Shown: positions 46,051-55,141 of the stretch, in pieces
Layout: each line of letters starts with the position of its first letter
How positions within the stretch are numbered: the first letter of the stretch is position 1
NCBI GenBank assembly: GCA_000342265.1
Contig: CP004348.1
Span: forward strand, 496,001-560,000
Reading direction: 5' to 3'
From: a beta proteobacterium CB
GTDB lineage: Bacteria > Pseudomonadota > Gammaproteobacteria > Burkholderiales > Burkholderiaceae
DNA length: 64,000 bases
Position numbers and translations under genes: made by a program
The notes under the pieces: generated by a model
What the model was told of the DNA's origin: nothing
Seen by the model: the letters and a program-made list of their open reading frames with translations, nothing else
Databases searched by the model: none

Positions 46051-46650
46051 TTATTGCTTGATCAAATGATCGATTAATTTTTCAAACTGCGCTTCGTCAA
46101 AATGAAGATTATCAAAGCGCCGTATTGCCGCATGTTCTGGTGGCTCCACTCTCCGCTTGACATACTGATCCCAGTGTTTGAGTTTGTATTCATCTCTTGG
46201 ATCTGCTCGCTTCTCCATGCGACGTTTCGCCTCGTCCTCGTCTAGATCTATCCAGGCGATTCTGATACTTGATACACCGGGCACTCCCAGCTCTTCGGGC
46301 TTAAACATTCGACCGCTTTGAATTTCACTGGAAAATGGCCCCACTAGGATGACGTTGACTCCGAGCTGCAGATTTTCTTTTGCAATCGCAATCAGTCCAG
46401 CATATTCCCAATCCCTTAGATTCTGGAGATAGAAGGGGCTGTCCCGATCATTAGGATTATTGGTGGTGAGCTCCATGACATGGGCGCTATAAGCGCCATA
46501 TACGGTATCTTTATCTAAAAAGAAGAAGTCTTCCCCGGTTTTCTCAATAATGAGGGGCAATGCTTTTTTGGCTAAAGTGGTTTTGCCGGTGCCTGCATGG
46601 CCAGCAAAGAGGATAAGTCGTGGAGCAGCGGGGCTAAGCTTACAAGTCAT
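46051..46650 (-). CDS. P-loop kinase / AAA_33 ATPase (zeta-toxin-like fold)
   Basis: A 199-residue nucleotide-binding protein with Walker A FAGHAGTGKTTLAKKAL near residue 16 and a catalytic-type aspartate in FFLDKDTVYGAY. A lid region EDEAKRRMEKRADPRDEYK follows. The fold is that of small-molecule kinases, chloramphenicol phosphotransferase and zeta toxins, which are hard to separate by eye. No antitoxin lies next to it, so a metabolic or repair kinase is more likely than a toxin. ATG at 46650. Divergent from uup. Confidence 0.75.
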   Translation of the reverse strand: MTCKLSPAAPRLILFAGHAGTGKTTLAKKALPLIIEKTGEDFFFLDKDTVYGAYSAHVMELTTNNPNDRDSPFYLQNLRDWEYAGLIAIAKENLQLGVNVILVGPFSSEIQSGRMFKPEELGVPGVSSIRIAWIDLDEDEAKRRMEKRADPRDEYKLKHWDQYVKRRVEPPEHAAIRRFDNLHFDEAQFEKLIDHLIKQ

Positions 46651-46751
46651 TTATCCCTTTATTTGAAGGTATTGCCTAAGTAAATTCTACTTCTCAATCC
46701 CATGTTTATTGGAAATATCAGCACTTTGGGTGAAGTGACGATAATGTCGCC

Positions 46752-48683
46752 ATGGCTTTAATCGTACTCACTGATGCAAAACTGGCTTTTGGCCACGTTG
46801 ACCTCCTCGCAAACACTGCTTTCTCATTGGAATCTGGGGAGCGGGTTGGCTTAATTGGCCGCAATGGCACTGGTAAATCTTCTTTACTGAAGATCTTGGC
46901 CGGCATAGAAAAAATGGATGATGGTTTGCTGCAATATCAGCAAGGCCTACGGATTGCCTATGTTCCTCAGGAGCCCATATTTGAGGCTGAAGAGACTGTT
47001 TTTGATGCGGTATCTAAGGGTGTAGCTCAAGCCAAGGCTCTGCGTGAAGAATATGAGGCCCTGAGCATCGGCGAGTGGGATGATGCGGCTCACCATCGCT
47101 TAGATGAAGTGCAGTCCCAGTTGGAGGCTCTCAGCGGTTGGAACTGGGAGCAACGCGTTCATGAAACATTGGATCGCCTGCATTTGGACGCTGAGGTCAA
47201 AATCAATACTTTATCGGGTGGAACTAAGAAGCGTGTTGCCCTAGCTCGCGCTCTAGTGGAGATGCCGGATGTATTGCTATTGGATGAGCCTACCAACCAT
47301 TTAGATTTAGATTCGATTTCTTGGTTAGAGGATTTGCTCAAAGAGTACAAAGGCTCCGTAATTCTGATTACCCATGATCGTGCTTTCTTGGATAACGTCT
47401 GCACACAAATTGTGGAGCTTGATCGCGGTATCTTGCGCACTTATCCAGGTAATTTCTCGGCGTATGAAGTATTAAAAGATCAGGAAATGAACTCAGAGTC
47501 CCTGGCTAATGCGCGTGCGGATAAATTACTTGCTCAAGAAGAAGTTTGGATTCGCAAGGGTGTAGAGGCTAGACGTACTCGTAGCGTTGCTCGTATAGCC
47601 CGTCTCGAGGCTCTACGCACAAGTCGCTCACAAAGGCGTGATGCTGTTGGTCAGGTGAAGCTCGCAGTTTCAGCAGGCGATAGAAGCGGCAAGATTGTTG
47701 CTGATCTCCAGAATGTTTCTAAGTCTTACGATCGCCCGATTGTGAAGGACTTCACGGCAACGATTTTGCGTGGCGATAAAGTGGGACTGCTTGGCCCTAA
47801 TGGCGCCGGTAAGACTACGCTTCTGAAGTTAATTCTCGGAACGATTGCGCCGGATTCTGGTACAGCAACCATGGGCACTCGTATCGAGGTAGCTTATTTT
47901 GATCAGATGCGTGAAGGCCTCGATCTCAATGCTTCGCTAGAGGATTACATTAGCCCGGGTAGTGAATGGATTGAAATTAATGGCAATAAGAAGCACGTTA
48001 AGAGCTATCTGAGTGATTTCTTATTTGCGCCGGAGCGCACTAATTCACCAGTCAGTACTTTGTCTGGTGGAGAGCGTAACCGCCTATTATTGGCGCGTTT
48101 ATTTGCTCGTCCTGCAAACGTTTTAGTTCTAGATGAGCCAACGAATGATTTAGATATCGACACTCTAGATTTGCTCGAGCAATTGCTCCAAGACTATAAG
48201 GGTACGGTGTTCTTGGTCAGTCATGATCGCTACTTCTTAGATAACGTCGTGACCAGTATTATTGCCAACGAGGGTGATGGATTCTGGCGTGAGTATGAGG
48301 GTGGGTACGAGGACTGGAAGATTCAGAAAGCGCGCTCAGATAAGATCCGCGCAGCCAATGGCGGCGCTAAAGCCCTTGAAAAGCCAGACTCAAAGCCAGA
48401 AATAAAAGCTGAGGCCAAGGTTGAGGCTAAAACTCCGATTGCAAAAAGTGGTGTGCAGAAGCTCAATGGTAAGGAACGTCAGGAGCTAGAGGTACTGCCT
48501 TTGCAAATTGAAACTCTGGAAACAGAGCAGGCAGATATTGGTATTGCGATGAGTAACCCTGATCTCTATAAGAATGAGCCCGAATTGGCAGCGAGCATGC
48601 AAGCGCGTTTGTCAGAAATCACTGCTGATCTAGATATCAAATTGCAGCGCTGGGAATTACTCTTAAGCCGCTCAGAATCTTAA
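46752..48683 (+). CDS. uup: ABC-F family ATPase Uup
   Basis: A 643-residue cytoplasmic protein with two ABC ATPase domains and no membrane part. Walker A is GRNGTGKSS in the first half and GPNGAGKTT in the second. Signatures are LSGGTKKR and LSGGERNR; Walker B is LLLDEPTNHLD and LVLDEPTNDLD. An interdomain linker is rich in Arg and Lys, and the C-terminal coiled-coil domain (about the last 90 residues, after an Ala/Glu/Lys linker) is the DNA-binding end that marks Uup. Uup acts on ribosomes or branched DNA. ATG at 46752 has no strong Shine-Dalgarno. Confidence 0.92.
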   Translation: MALIVLTDAKLAFGHVDLLANTAFSLESGERVGLIGRNGTGKSSLLKILAGIEKMDDGLLQYQQGLRIAYVPQEPIFEAEETVFDAVSKGVAQAKALREEYEALSIGEWDDAAHHRLDEVQSQLEALSGWNWEQRVHETLDRLHLDAEVKINTLSGGTKKRVALARALVEMPDVLLLDEPTNHLDLDSISWLEDLLKEYKGSVILITHDRAFLDNVCTQIVELDRGILRTYPGNFSAYEVLKDQEMNSESLANARADKLLAQEEVWIRKGVEARRTRSVARIARLEALRTSRSQRRDAVGQVKLAVSAGDRSGKIVADLQNVSKSYDRPIVKDFTATILRGDKVGLLGPNGAGKTTLLKLILGTIAPDSGTATMGTRIEVAYFDQMREGLDLNASLEDYISPGSEWIEINGNKKHVKSYLSDFLFAPERTNSPVSTLSGGERNRLLLARLFARPANVLVLDEPTNDLDIDTLDLLEQLLQDYKGTVFLVSHDRYFLDNVVTSIIANEGDGFWREYEGGYEDWKIQKARSDKIRAANGGAKALEKPDSKPEIKAEAKVEAKTPIAKSGVQKLNGKERQELEVLPLQIETLETEQADIGIAMSNPDLYKNEPELAASMQARLSEITADLDIKLQRWELLLSRSES

Positions 48684-48703
48684 GCCCATTTAATCAGTCT
48701 GGT

Positions 48704-49375
48704 TTATGGCTTACTAAGCACTACAGTCAAAAACCTGGAAATATCTACGAGCTCATCTGGATGAAGAGAGTGTTCCATTGGGTAGGTATTCCAGTCCACC
48801 TGATAGCCTAATTTTTCTAGGGCATCGGCTGAAGCTTCTGCGCGCTCTAGGATGATCACAGCATCCCAAACACCATGCGCCATAAAAATAGGGGTCTTGC
48901 TATTGGCCTCACTTCTCTCGTGTGCAAGTGATTTTGCTAGGGGGAGGTAGCCTGACAACGCCATGATTCCAGCGAGTGTATGTGGAAAGCGTAGGCCAAT
49001 CTGCAAAGACATAGCGCAGCCCTGTGAAAAGCCAGCCAAAACAATATTTTCGTAGGCAATGCCGCGGCTTACTTCTCGTTCAATTAACTCAGAGATTGCT
49101 GCTGCTGATTTATGAATACCAGCAAGATCTTCGCGGGCGTTGATCTCTCTTTCGGTAATGTCATACCAAGCTGGCATGACGTAGCCACCATTGATCGTGA
49201 CGGCCATAGAAGGCGCACTTGGAAACACAAATCGAATGGCGGGGCACTCAGAAAGATTGAGTTGTGGAATGATGGGTACAAAGTCATTGCCATCAGCCCC
49301 GAGTCCGTGAAGCCAAATTACAGAAGCGCTGGGATTGGGAGCGGTTTCAATTTCAATACAGGGCAATGCGGTCAT
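48704..49375 (-). CDS. Alpha/beta-hydrolase carboxylesterase (acyl-protein-thioesterase type)
   Basis: A 223-residue serine hydrolase. The nucleophile elbow is GFSQG (Ser in VLAGFSQGCAMS), the catalytic Asp is in HGVWDAVI and the His in MEHSLHPDE. The oxyanion segment is WLHGLGADGND, typical of the esterase EstB / acyl-protein thioesterase group. No signal peptide, so cytoplasmic. ATG at 49375. It lies seven bases downstream of the cbpM stop, so it may be co-transcribed with cbpA-cbpM. Confidence 0.92.
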   Translation of the reverse strand: MTALPCIEIETAPNPSASVIWLHGLGADGNDFVPIIPQLNLSECPAIRFVFPSAPSMAVTINGGYVMPAWYDITEREINAREDLAGIHKSAAAISELIEREVSRGIAYENIVLAGFSQGCAMSLQIGLRFPHTLAGIMALSGYLPLAKSLAHERSEANSKTPIFMAHGVWDAVIILERAEASADALEKLGYQVDWNTYPMEHSLHPDELVDISRFLTVVLSKP

Positions 49376-49382
49376 TGATGTT

Positions 49383-49709
49383 TCATCCTAGATTCTGACG
49401 AAGTAGTTGGTTTCGGAGGCGACCAATTTCTTCTAGAAGATCGAGCGCTAAAGCAACACCAGGAGTATTCAGCTCCAGATCATGAGTTAAACGAGCGGCA
49501 GTCCTTGCGCGTCTAAGAGACTCTCCGCTAAAGCGCCAGTCTTCAGGGCTTGACCCAGCGGGGCTAAGAACGCCCTCAGACACCCAAGACATGATGAGAT
49601 CTTCTGGTGCGCGCGTGGCTTGTGCAATTTCCACAATACTCATGTGCACCTCTTCTTCAACAACACTACCTTCAATCCAGGTGATTTGTGTTTGTGTCAT
49701 ATTCATCAT
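49383..49709 (-). CDS. cbpM: CbpA modulator CbpM
   Basis: A 108-residue MerR-like helical protein that binds and inhibits the J-domain of CbpA. The segment LIMSWVSEGVLSPAGSSPEDWRFSGESLRRARTAARL is CbpM-like. The first codon overlaps the stop of cbpA by four bases (ATGA), so the two are translationally coupled, the usual order. Cytoplasmic. A methionine three residues in is an alternative start. Confidence 0.9.
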   Translation of the reverse strand: MMNMTQTQITWIEGSVVEEEVHMSIVEIAQATRAPEDLIMSWVSEGVLSPAGSSPEDWRFSGESLRRARTAARLTHDLELNTPGVALALDLLEEIGRLRNQLLRQNLG

Positions 49710-50665
49710 CCCTTCAGGTGGGTTCTGGGGTTGAAATCAAAAGCTTTCTCTAGTGTTTGATAGGCTTCTTTTTGAGCATCGGTTTCAGCATGAGGTAAGA
49801 CAATGTTGGGTACTACGTATAAATCACCTGCCTCTTTGCTTGGGATTCCTTTTTCTTTGAGTCGCATCTTGCGGCCGGTTGCCGTACCTGCAGGAATCTT
49901 TAGCTCCAAAGTGGAGTCTGCAGGAGTGGGAATATTCACGGTTGTTCCGAGTGCGGCTTCCCATGGTGCTAAGGGCAAATCAAGATACACATCTTTGCCG
50001 TCCACGCGATAAATGGGGTTTGGATGAAAATCAATCTCGAGGTATAAGTCACCTGCACCGCCTGTGCCCATACCTGGACCACCTTGTCCAGCTAAGCGTA
50101 AATTCTGCCCAGCCTTGATGCCTTTAGGGATACTGACATCGAGTTTGCGTTCTTGGGTGCTGACATGACCATTAGCATCTTGCGTAGGCATATGCAGAGC
50201 AATGGTACGTTTTGCGCCGTTATAGGCATCAGCAAGGTCAATGAATATTTTGGCATGATGATCTTGGCCTTTAAAGTTCATGCCTTGACGGGGGTTCCCA
50301 CCACGACCACCTTGAGTGTGGCGACCCCTGCCAAAAAGAGATTCAAAGAATTCACTCTGATCACCTTCATAGCCGCCACCAAAGTTACCATCGGAATATT
50401 CAAATCCTTCATTCCAATTAGGCGGAGGGGTGAAGTCTTGACCATTTTTCCAATTGGCACCCATGCGATCGTATGCAGCACGTTTCTCAGTATCTTTGAG
50501 CACAGAATAGGCTTCACCAACAGCTTTAAATTGCTCTTCTGCACCAGCTTCTTTATTGACGTCTGGATGATATTTGCGAGCGAGCTTGCGGTAAGCTGCC
50601 TTGATTTCTGCTTCGGTAGCGCTCCGTGCGACACCAAGTGTTTCGTAGTAGTCCCTGAATTTCAT
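49706..50665 (-). CDS. cbpA: DnaJ-like co-chaperone CbpA
   Basis: A 319-residue J-protein: J-domain at residues 4-70 with the HPD motif (YHPDVN), then a Gly/Phe-rich linker and two C-terminal substrate-binding domains (IPKGIKAGQNLRLAGQGGPG). It lacks the zinc-finger region of DnaJ, which is the CbpA type. Works with DnaK and binds curved DNA in E. coli. ATG at 50665. Upstream 133 bases hold the terminator of the next minus-strand gene and the promoter region. Confidence 0.93.
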   Translation of the reverse strand: MKFRDYYETLGVARSATEAEIKAAYRKLARKYHPDVNKEAGAEEQFKAVGEAYSVLKDTEKRAAYDRMGANWKNGQDFTPPPNWNEGFEYSDGNFGGGYEGDQSEFFESLFGRGRHTQGGRGGNPRQGMNFKGQDHHAKIFIDLADAYNGAKRTIALHMPTQDANGHVSTQERKLDVSIPKGIKAGQNLRLAGQGGPGMGTGGAGDLYLEIDFHPNPIYRVDGKDVYLDLPLAPWEAALGTTVNIPTPADSTLELKIPAGTATGRKMRLKEKGIPSKEAGDLYVVPNIVLPHAETDAQKEAYQTLEKAFDFNPRTHLKG

Positions 50666-50750
50666 AATCCCAATGAAGTCCCGATTGAATCAATAGACTT
50701 CATTCTACAATCCTCAGCACTGTTTTTTTAGCTTCTTTTAGGTAAAGAAA

Positions 50751-50771
50751 AAGCGGGCATCGAGCCCGCTT
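50751..50771 (-). terminator. Terminator after the altronate-dehydratase-family gene
   Basis: On the minus strand AAGCGGGC and GCCCGCTT form a perfect eight-base stem with a five-base loop, followed by TTTCTTT. Confidence 0.82.
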
Positions 50772-50798
50772 GGAATCACCCTCAACCTGAGGCTGAGC

Positions 50799-52346
50799 TT
50801 AGCTCATTACCCCAACTTGCCAGGGTACGAATTCATAATCCCCAAGCCCCAATAGTTCGCTTTTAGAGGCTTCACCAGAAGCTGTCTTGAGAAAGAGCTC
50901 AAAAATACGTTGCCCCATCTCTTGGACTGAGACCGTGCCATCCAAGATCTCACCGCAATTAATATCCATATCTTCGGTGAGTCGTTCATACATGGGTGTA
51001 TTGGTAGCAAGTTTGATACAAGGCGCTGGCTTTGATCCAAACATCGATCCACGTCCTGTGGTGAATGCAATGAGGTTTGCACCACCAGCAATCTGACCAG
51101 TTGCAGAAACGGGGTCAAATCCAGGCGTATCCATAAATACAAAGCCTTTAGCTGTGACTGGCTCCGCATATCGATACACTTCCATTAAGGGGCCTGTGCC
51201 GCCTTTCATGGAAGAGCCAAGTGACTTTTCGAAGATGTTGGCTAGGCCACCAATTTGATTTCCGGGGCTAACTTGTCCATTGATTTGGACATCGCGACCA
51301 ACGGAGTATTCATCTTTCCACCAGCGAATGCGTTGGATTAATTTCTCGCCAATTTCCTTGCTCGCTGCTCGACGGGTAAGGGTGTGTTCAACACCATAAA
51401 TCTCGGGCGTTTCCGAGAGAATTCCAGTACCGCCATGGCGCGACAAAATATCAATTGCAGCGCCTAAGGCTGGGTTTGCGGTGATGGAGGAGAATCCGTC
51501 GGAGCCACCACATTGCAAGCCAACACATAGGTGGCTTGCAGAAACAGTCTGCCGTTTCGCTTTATTGGCCTCTGGCAAGAGCGCCTTCACAGCCTCAATT
51601 CCAGCTTCAATTGTTTTGCGTGTGCCACCGGTCTCTTGCATGATGAAAGTGTGCAAAGTAGAGTTTTCTTGCAGAGATTCTTGCTCCATTAATCCTTTGA
51701 GCTGATTGCGTTCGCAACCTAATCCAATGATCAGGGCCGCAGCCAAGTTAGGATGCTGCGCATAGCCTGCCATGGTTCTGCGCAGAAGTTGCATAGGTTC
51801 GCCACTCATCTCCATGCCGCAACCAATACCATGACTAAAAGCAACAACGCCGTCAATATTTGGAAAATCTTTTAAACGTTCCGGTGTAAACCATTCTGCA
51901 ATTTTATTGACAACAGTTGCAGAGCAGTTGACGGTAGATAGAATCCCAATGAAATTCCGTGTGCCAACTTTTCCATTAGCGCGCACATAACCTTGAAAGG
52001 TGGCACGCTCTGATTCCGGTAGCAGGGTAGTGGGCTTGTACTCACTGGCATAAGCGTAGTCGCGATCGAATTCACGAAACTCGGTGTTGTGGCTATGAAC
52101 CATCATGCCGGGCTCAATATCGGTATTGGCAAATCCTACGGTCACGTTGTACTTCAGGATTGGCTCGCCCTTAAGAATTTTCTTTGCGGCAATTTTGTAG
52201 CCTGCAGGAACCTGGCTTCGGCTTGTGAAGTTCTCACTAGGTACAGCTTCACCAATACCAACGTCTATGCGAGCAACAACAATGTTGTCATTAGGGTGTA
52301 GGCGAATAATTGGCCCGGCTAATTTTTTCTCAGATGTCTCAATCAT
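50799..52346 (-). CDS. UxaA/GarD family sugar-acid dehydratase
   Basis: A 515-residue lyase of the altronate/galactarate dehydratase family. Residues 10-90 form the SAF-type N-terminal domain; the rest is the UxaA/GarD catalytic part with NGKVGTRNFIGI, VNCSATVVNKIA, FSHGIGCGME and LCVGLQCGGSDGFSSI. The conserved cysteines probably hold an iron or iron-sulfur cofactor. Length fits GarD or UxaA, and sulfolactate lyase SuyAB is a related possibility. Its substrate is probably a sugar acid supplied by the lactonase in the same divergent cluster. ATG at 52346. It follows the 3-hydroxyacyl-type dehydrogenase gene by 31 bases. Confidence 0.85.
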   Translation of the reverse strand: MIETSEKKLAGPIIRLHPNDNIVVARIDVGIGEAVPSENFTSRSQVPAGYKIAAKKILKGEPILKYNVTVGFANTDIEPGMMVHSHNTEFREFDRDYAYASEYKPTTLLPESERATFQGYVRANGKVGTRNFIGILSTVNCSATVVNKIAEWFTPERLKDFPNIDGVVAFSHGIGCGMEMSGEPMQLLRRTMAGYAQHPNLAAALIIGLGCERNQLKGLMEQESLQENSTLHTFIMQETGGTRKTIEAGIEAVKALLPEANKAKRQTVSASHLCVGLQCGGSDGFSSITANPALGAAIDILSRHGGTGILSETPEIYGVEHTLTRRAASKEIGEKLIQRIRWWKDEYSVGRDVQINGQVSPGNQIGGLANIFEKSLGSSMKGGTGPLMEVYRYAEPVTAKGFVFMDTPGFDPVSATGQIAGGANLIAFTTGRGSMFGSKPAPCIKLATNTPMYERLTEDMDINCGEILDGTVSVQEMGQRIFELFLKTASGEASKSELLGLGDYEFVPWQVGVMS

Positions 52347-52377
52347 GCGATGCTTTCAGTAAATAGGTTTTTATTTA

Positions 52378-53316
52378 TTAGTCCATGTTCAGTACATCAA
52401 AGGCTGCTTTCAACCTTTTTGAATACGAAATTGAGGTCTGTTGAATTTCTTCCGGCGTCCATTTTCTGAAGCCTTCACCAGCTTTCATACCAGTCTTGCC
52501 ATCCTTCATCAGCTGCACTACTTTTGGCGGTAGGGTGGTGATATTGGAAAGGGATGGGTAGATTTCTTTTGCCGCATTAGCCATTCCGTCCCAGCCAGAG
52601 ATCTCTTTTTGAGTCATTGGCCCAACGGCTGCATAACGAAAACCAAAGCTGTAGCGCACAGCATCATCAATATCTTCCGGACTTGCAATCCCCTCTTGCA
52701 CAAGGGAAAGCGCCTCCCTCATCAACGCATGTTGAATACGATTCGCCAAAAATCCAGGAATATCTTTTTTAACCAACACTGGTTTTTTATCGATATCTTT
52801 ATAGATTTGACATACCTTTTCTGCAAAAGCCGACTCTGTTTTTTCTCCCATCACAATCTCTACTAAAGGCACTACCTCTGCTGGCATAAAGTAGTGCGCT
52901 CCCATCATTCGGTTCGCACTTTTCAGATCGGCAGAGATTTTGGTGATTGGGAAGCCTGAGCTATTACTGCCGATGGGTATATGCGCTGGCACTTTGCCAT
53001 CAAGATAAGCAAAAATTTGCTTCTTTAATTCCAGGTTCTCGGCAACAGTTTCAATGATCCAGAAGCACTCATCCCACGCTTCCCAACTTTCCATAGTAGT
53101 GCTTACTTGAGCTGCCTCGATAGAGGTCATATCAAGTGAAGCATTCTCGCCGTGTAGACCAATCTTGACTGCTAGTTGAATCGCTTTTTTTAGGCAGTCG
53201 CCAGACTTCTCTTTGCTTCTTCCCAATATTGCAACGGGAATGCTGTGAGAGATAAATCCTGCTGCAATTCCTGCGGCCATGGTTCCAGTGCCGATTACGG
53301 CTACATATTGACTCAT
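52378..53316 (-). CDS. 3-hydroxyacyl-CoA-dehydrogenase-like NAD-dependent dehydrogenase
   Basis: A 312-residue two-domain dehydrogenase. The N-terminal Rossmann fold has VIGTGTMAAGIAAGF. The middle contains IGSNSSGFPITKIS and NRMMGAHYFMPAEVVPLVEIV, and the C-terminal helical domain includes FLANRIQHALMREAL. The family covers 3-hydroxyacyl-CoA, L-gulonate 3- and L-carnitine dehydrogenases. Next to a UxaA/GarD dehydratase, a hydroxy-acid such as L-gulonate is more plausible than a CoA ester; this is inference. ATG at 53316. Starts the minus-strand pair, divergent from the lactonase gene. Confidence 0.82.
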   Translation of the reverse strand: MSQYVAVIGTGTMAAGIAAGFISHSIPVAILGRSKEKSGDCLKKAIQLAVKIGLHGENASLDMTSIEAAQVSTTMESWEAWDECFWIIETVAENLELKKQIFAYLDGKVPAHIPIGSNSSGFPITKISADLKSANRMMGAHYFMPAEVVPLVEIVMGEKTESAFAEKVCQIYKDIDKKPVLVKKDIPGFLANRIQHALMREALSLVQEGIASPEDIDDAVRYSFGFRYAAVGPMTQKEISGWDGMANAAKEIYPSLSNITTLPPKVVQLMKDGKTGMKAGEGFRKWTPEEIQQTSISYSKRLKAAFDVLNMD

Positions 53317-53385
53317 ATTTTTATCTTATGCGGTTAAGTTTGAGGAAGCCTGCAAGTGTATTTTTTCTTGTAAGTACTCTAGATT

Positions 53386-53408
53386 ATCATTAATTATGTT
53401 TTAATGAT
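53386..53408. promoter_or_regulatory. Inverted repeat in the divergent sugar-acid gap, candidate GntR operator
   Basis: ATCATTAA (53386-53393) and TTAATGAT (53401-53408) are perfect eight-base arms, seven-base spacer. AGTACT palindromes flank both sides (53373 and 53411). It sits midway between the divergent genes, so one repressor could control both. The left arm with its flank also resembles half a Fur box. Confidence 0.45.
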
Positions 53409-53457
53409 TCAGTACTAAATTTAACTTATCCGTATAACTATAGAAGGTTTTTCCGCT

Positions 53458-54390
53458 ATGACGATGCATAACCCATTTCAGCCCGTAGAAAAAATTAAGG
53501 CAGAAGTTTTTATGTCGATGCCTGCTAAGTTCAGGAAAAAATCCCGTACCGCCTGGTCGGATCCCAATCGTCAAAACGCTGAAGTAGAGTGCTTTTTAGA
53601 GGGCCCTTCATTTGATCGTGAAGGTAACTTGTGGTTTTTGGATATCCCTTTCGGTCGGGTTTTTAGAATCACGCCCAAGGGTGACTGGGATTTGGTCACT
53701 CAATTTGATGGCTGGCCCAATGGCTTGAAGTTCCATAAAGATGGTCGCGCGTTTATCTGCGATTACAAGCTGGGCTTATTGGCTCTTGATCCGAAGACCG
53801 GTAAGGTCGAAACGATCTTAGGTTCCATGTATAGCGAAAACTTCAAAGGCTTGAATGATTTGCATTTTGCCTCCAACGGTGACCTTTACTTTACCGATCA
53901 AGGTCAAACGGGCATTGCCGATCCAACTGGTAGGGTATTTAGATTGCGAGCCAATGGCCAGTTAGATCGTTTGGCTATAAACGTACCAAGCCCCAATGGC
54001 ATTACCTTGAATACGCAAGAAAAACATGTATTCGTTGCCGCCACAAGATCGCAACAAATTTGGCGCTTGCCCCTTATGGCAGACGGCTCTGTTTCTAAAA
54101 CCGGTGTAGCCATTCAATTAACTGGTGGTGTTGCTGGGCCAGATGGTATTGAGATGGATTCTGAGAATGGATTGCTGGTATGTCACTTAGGTATTGGTAT
54201 CTGGAGGTTTGATAGCAATATGCTTCCGACGCATTTGATTTACTCGGATAACCCACACCATCATCACTTAGCAAACATGTGCTTTGGTGGGGAGGATGGT
54301 AAAGATTTGTACATTACCGAATCTCTCTCTGGCGACATCTTGAAGGCACATTTGCCAGTAGCTGGCAAGAAGATGTTTGGTCTCTCCTAA
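53458..54390 (+). CDS. SMP-30/gluconolactonase family protein
   Basis: A 310-residue six-bladed beta-propeller lactonase. Family segments include CFLEGPSFDREGNLWFLDI, NDLHFASNGDLYFTDQGQTG, NVPSPNGITLNTQEKHVF and GGVAGPDGIEMDSENG, which carry the metal-binding Glu, Asn and Asp residues. Hydrolyses a sugar lactone to the free acid. No signal peptide, so cytoplasmic. ATG at 53458. The GntR regulator overlaps its stop. Together with the UxaA-family dehydratase and the dehydrogenases this suggests sugar-acid catabolism. Confidence 0.9.
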   Translation: MTMHNPFQPVEKIKAEVFMSMPAKFRKKSRTAWSDPNRQNAEVECFLEGPSFDREGNLWFLDIPFGRVFRITPKGDWDLVTQFDGWPNGLKFHKDGRAFICDYKLGLLALDPKTGKVETILGSMYSENFKGLNDLHFASNGDLYFTDQGQTGIADPTGRVFRLRANGQLDRLAINVPSPNGITLNTQEKHVFVAATRSQQIWRLPLMADGSVSKTGVAIQLTGGVAGPDGIEMDSENGLLVCHLGIGIWRFDSNMLPTHLIYSDNPHHHHLANMCFGGEDGKDLYITESLSGDILKAHLPVAGKKMFGLS

Positions 54391-55126
54391 ATTGAAAGAG
54401 TCTCTACCGCTTTATAAGGTCTTGGCAAATGCGCTGACTCAGCGGATTTACGAGGGTGATTGGGCGGTAGGGTCTCATTTACCATCGGAGGCGGCGCTCT
54501 GTAAAAGCTTCGAAGCAAGCCGCCATACATTAAGACATGCTCTTCAAACCCTAGAGAGGGATGGACTTGTATTGCGTCGTCAAGGGGCACCAACTCAGGT
54601 GATCTCAAGGCGAAAGGTGAGAAGGTTTACGCAAAGCTTTAACTCACCGATTGATATTTTGAGTTATCCGAGAAATACCTATCGACAAAATATTGTTGAA
54701 GATTTTATTGAGCTGGATAAACCGCTGAGCGAGATGATTGGTGGCGCAGTAGGCTCTTCTTGGTATCACATTGGAGGTATCCGTAAGCAACAGGACTCTG
54801 AGGAAGTCATTGCATGGACCGATATCTACATCCTTCCCCAATTTGCATCTTTAACTTCGGATCCTGAACATAGTCAGGTCATGGTGTTCGAGCAAATCGA
54901 GAAAAAGTATGGCACTCGAATTGATCGGGCCGAGGTGGATGTGTACGCTGTGGGTGTGTCTGCCAATATTGCAAAGAAGCTTGAGTTGAAGGTAGGTGAT
55001 CCATGCTTGGTTATTGTTCGTCGTTACTTTGACAATCAGGACAAGCTTTTTGAGGTCACTTTTACCTACCACCCACACAATAAGTACACTTATAAGATGG
55101 AATTTAAGAGTGATGCTGGAAATTAA
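54377..55126 (+). CDS. GntR/HutC family transcriptional regulator
   Basis: A 249-residue regulator: N-terminal winged helix (LYKVLANALTQRIYEGDWAVG, then SEAALCKSFEASRHTLRHALQTL) and C-terminal UTRA ligand domain (about residues 95-245), the HutC subfamily. The start is uncertain: TTG 54377 overlaps the lactonase gene by 14 bases; TTG 54392 lies just after its stop. It probably senses a pathway intermediate and represses the divergent promoter region at 53317-53457. The Ldh-type dehydrogenase follows 15 bases later. Confidence 0.88.
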   Translation: MVSPKLKESLPLYKVLANALTQRIYEGDWAVGSHLPSEAALCKSFEASRHTLRHALQTLERDGLVLRRQGAPTQVISRRKVRRFTQSFNSPIDILSYPRNTYRQNIVEDFIELDKPLSEMIGGAVGSSWYHIGGIRKQQDSEEVIAWTDIYILPQFASLTSDPEHSQVMVFEQIEKKYGTRIDRAEVDVYAVGVSANIAKKLELKVGDPCLVIVRRYFDNQDKLFEVTFTYHPHNKYTYKMEFKSDAGN

Positions 55127-55141
55127 ATTACAAGAATCAAT

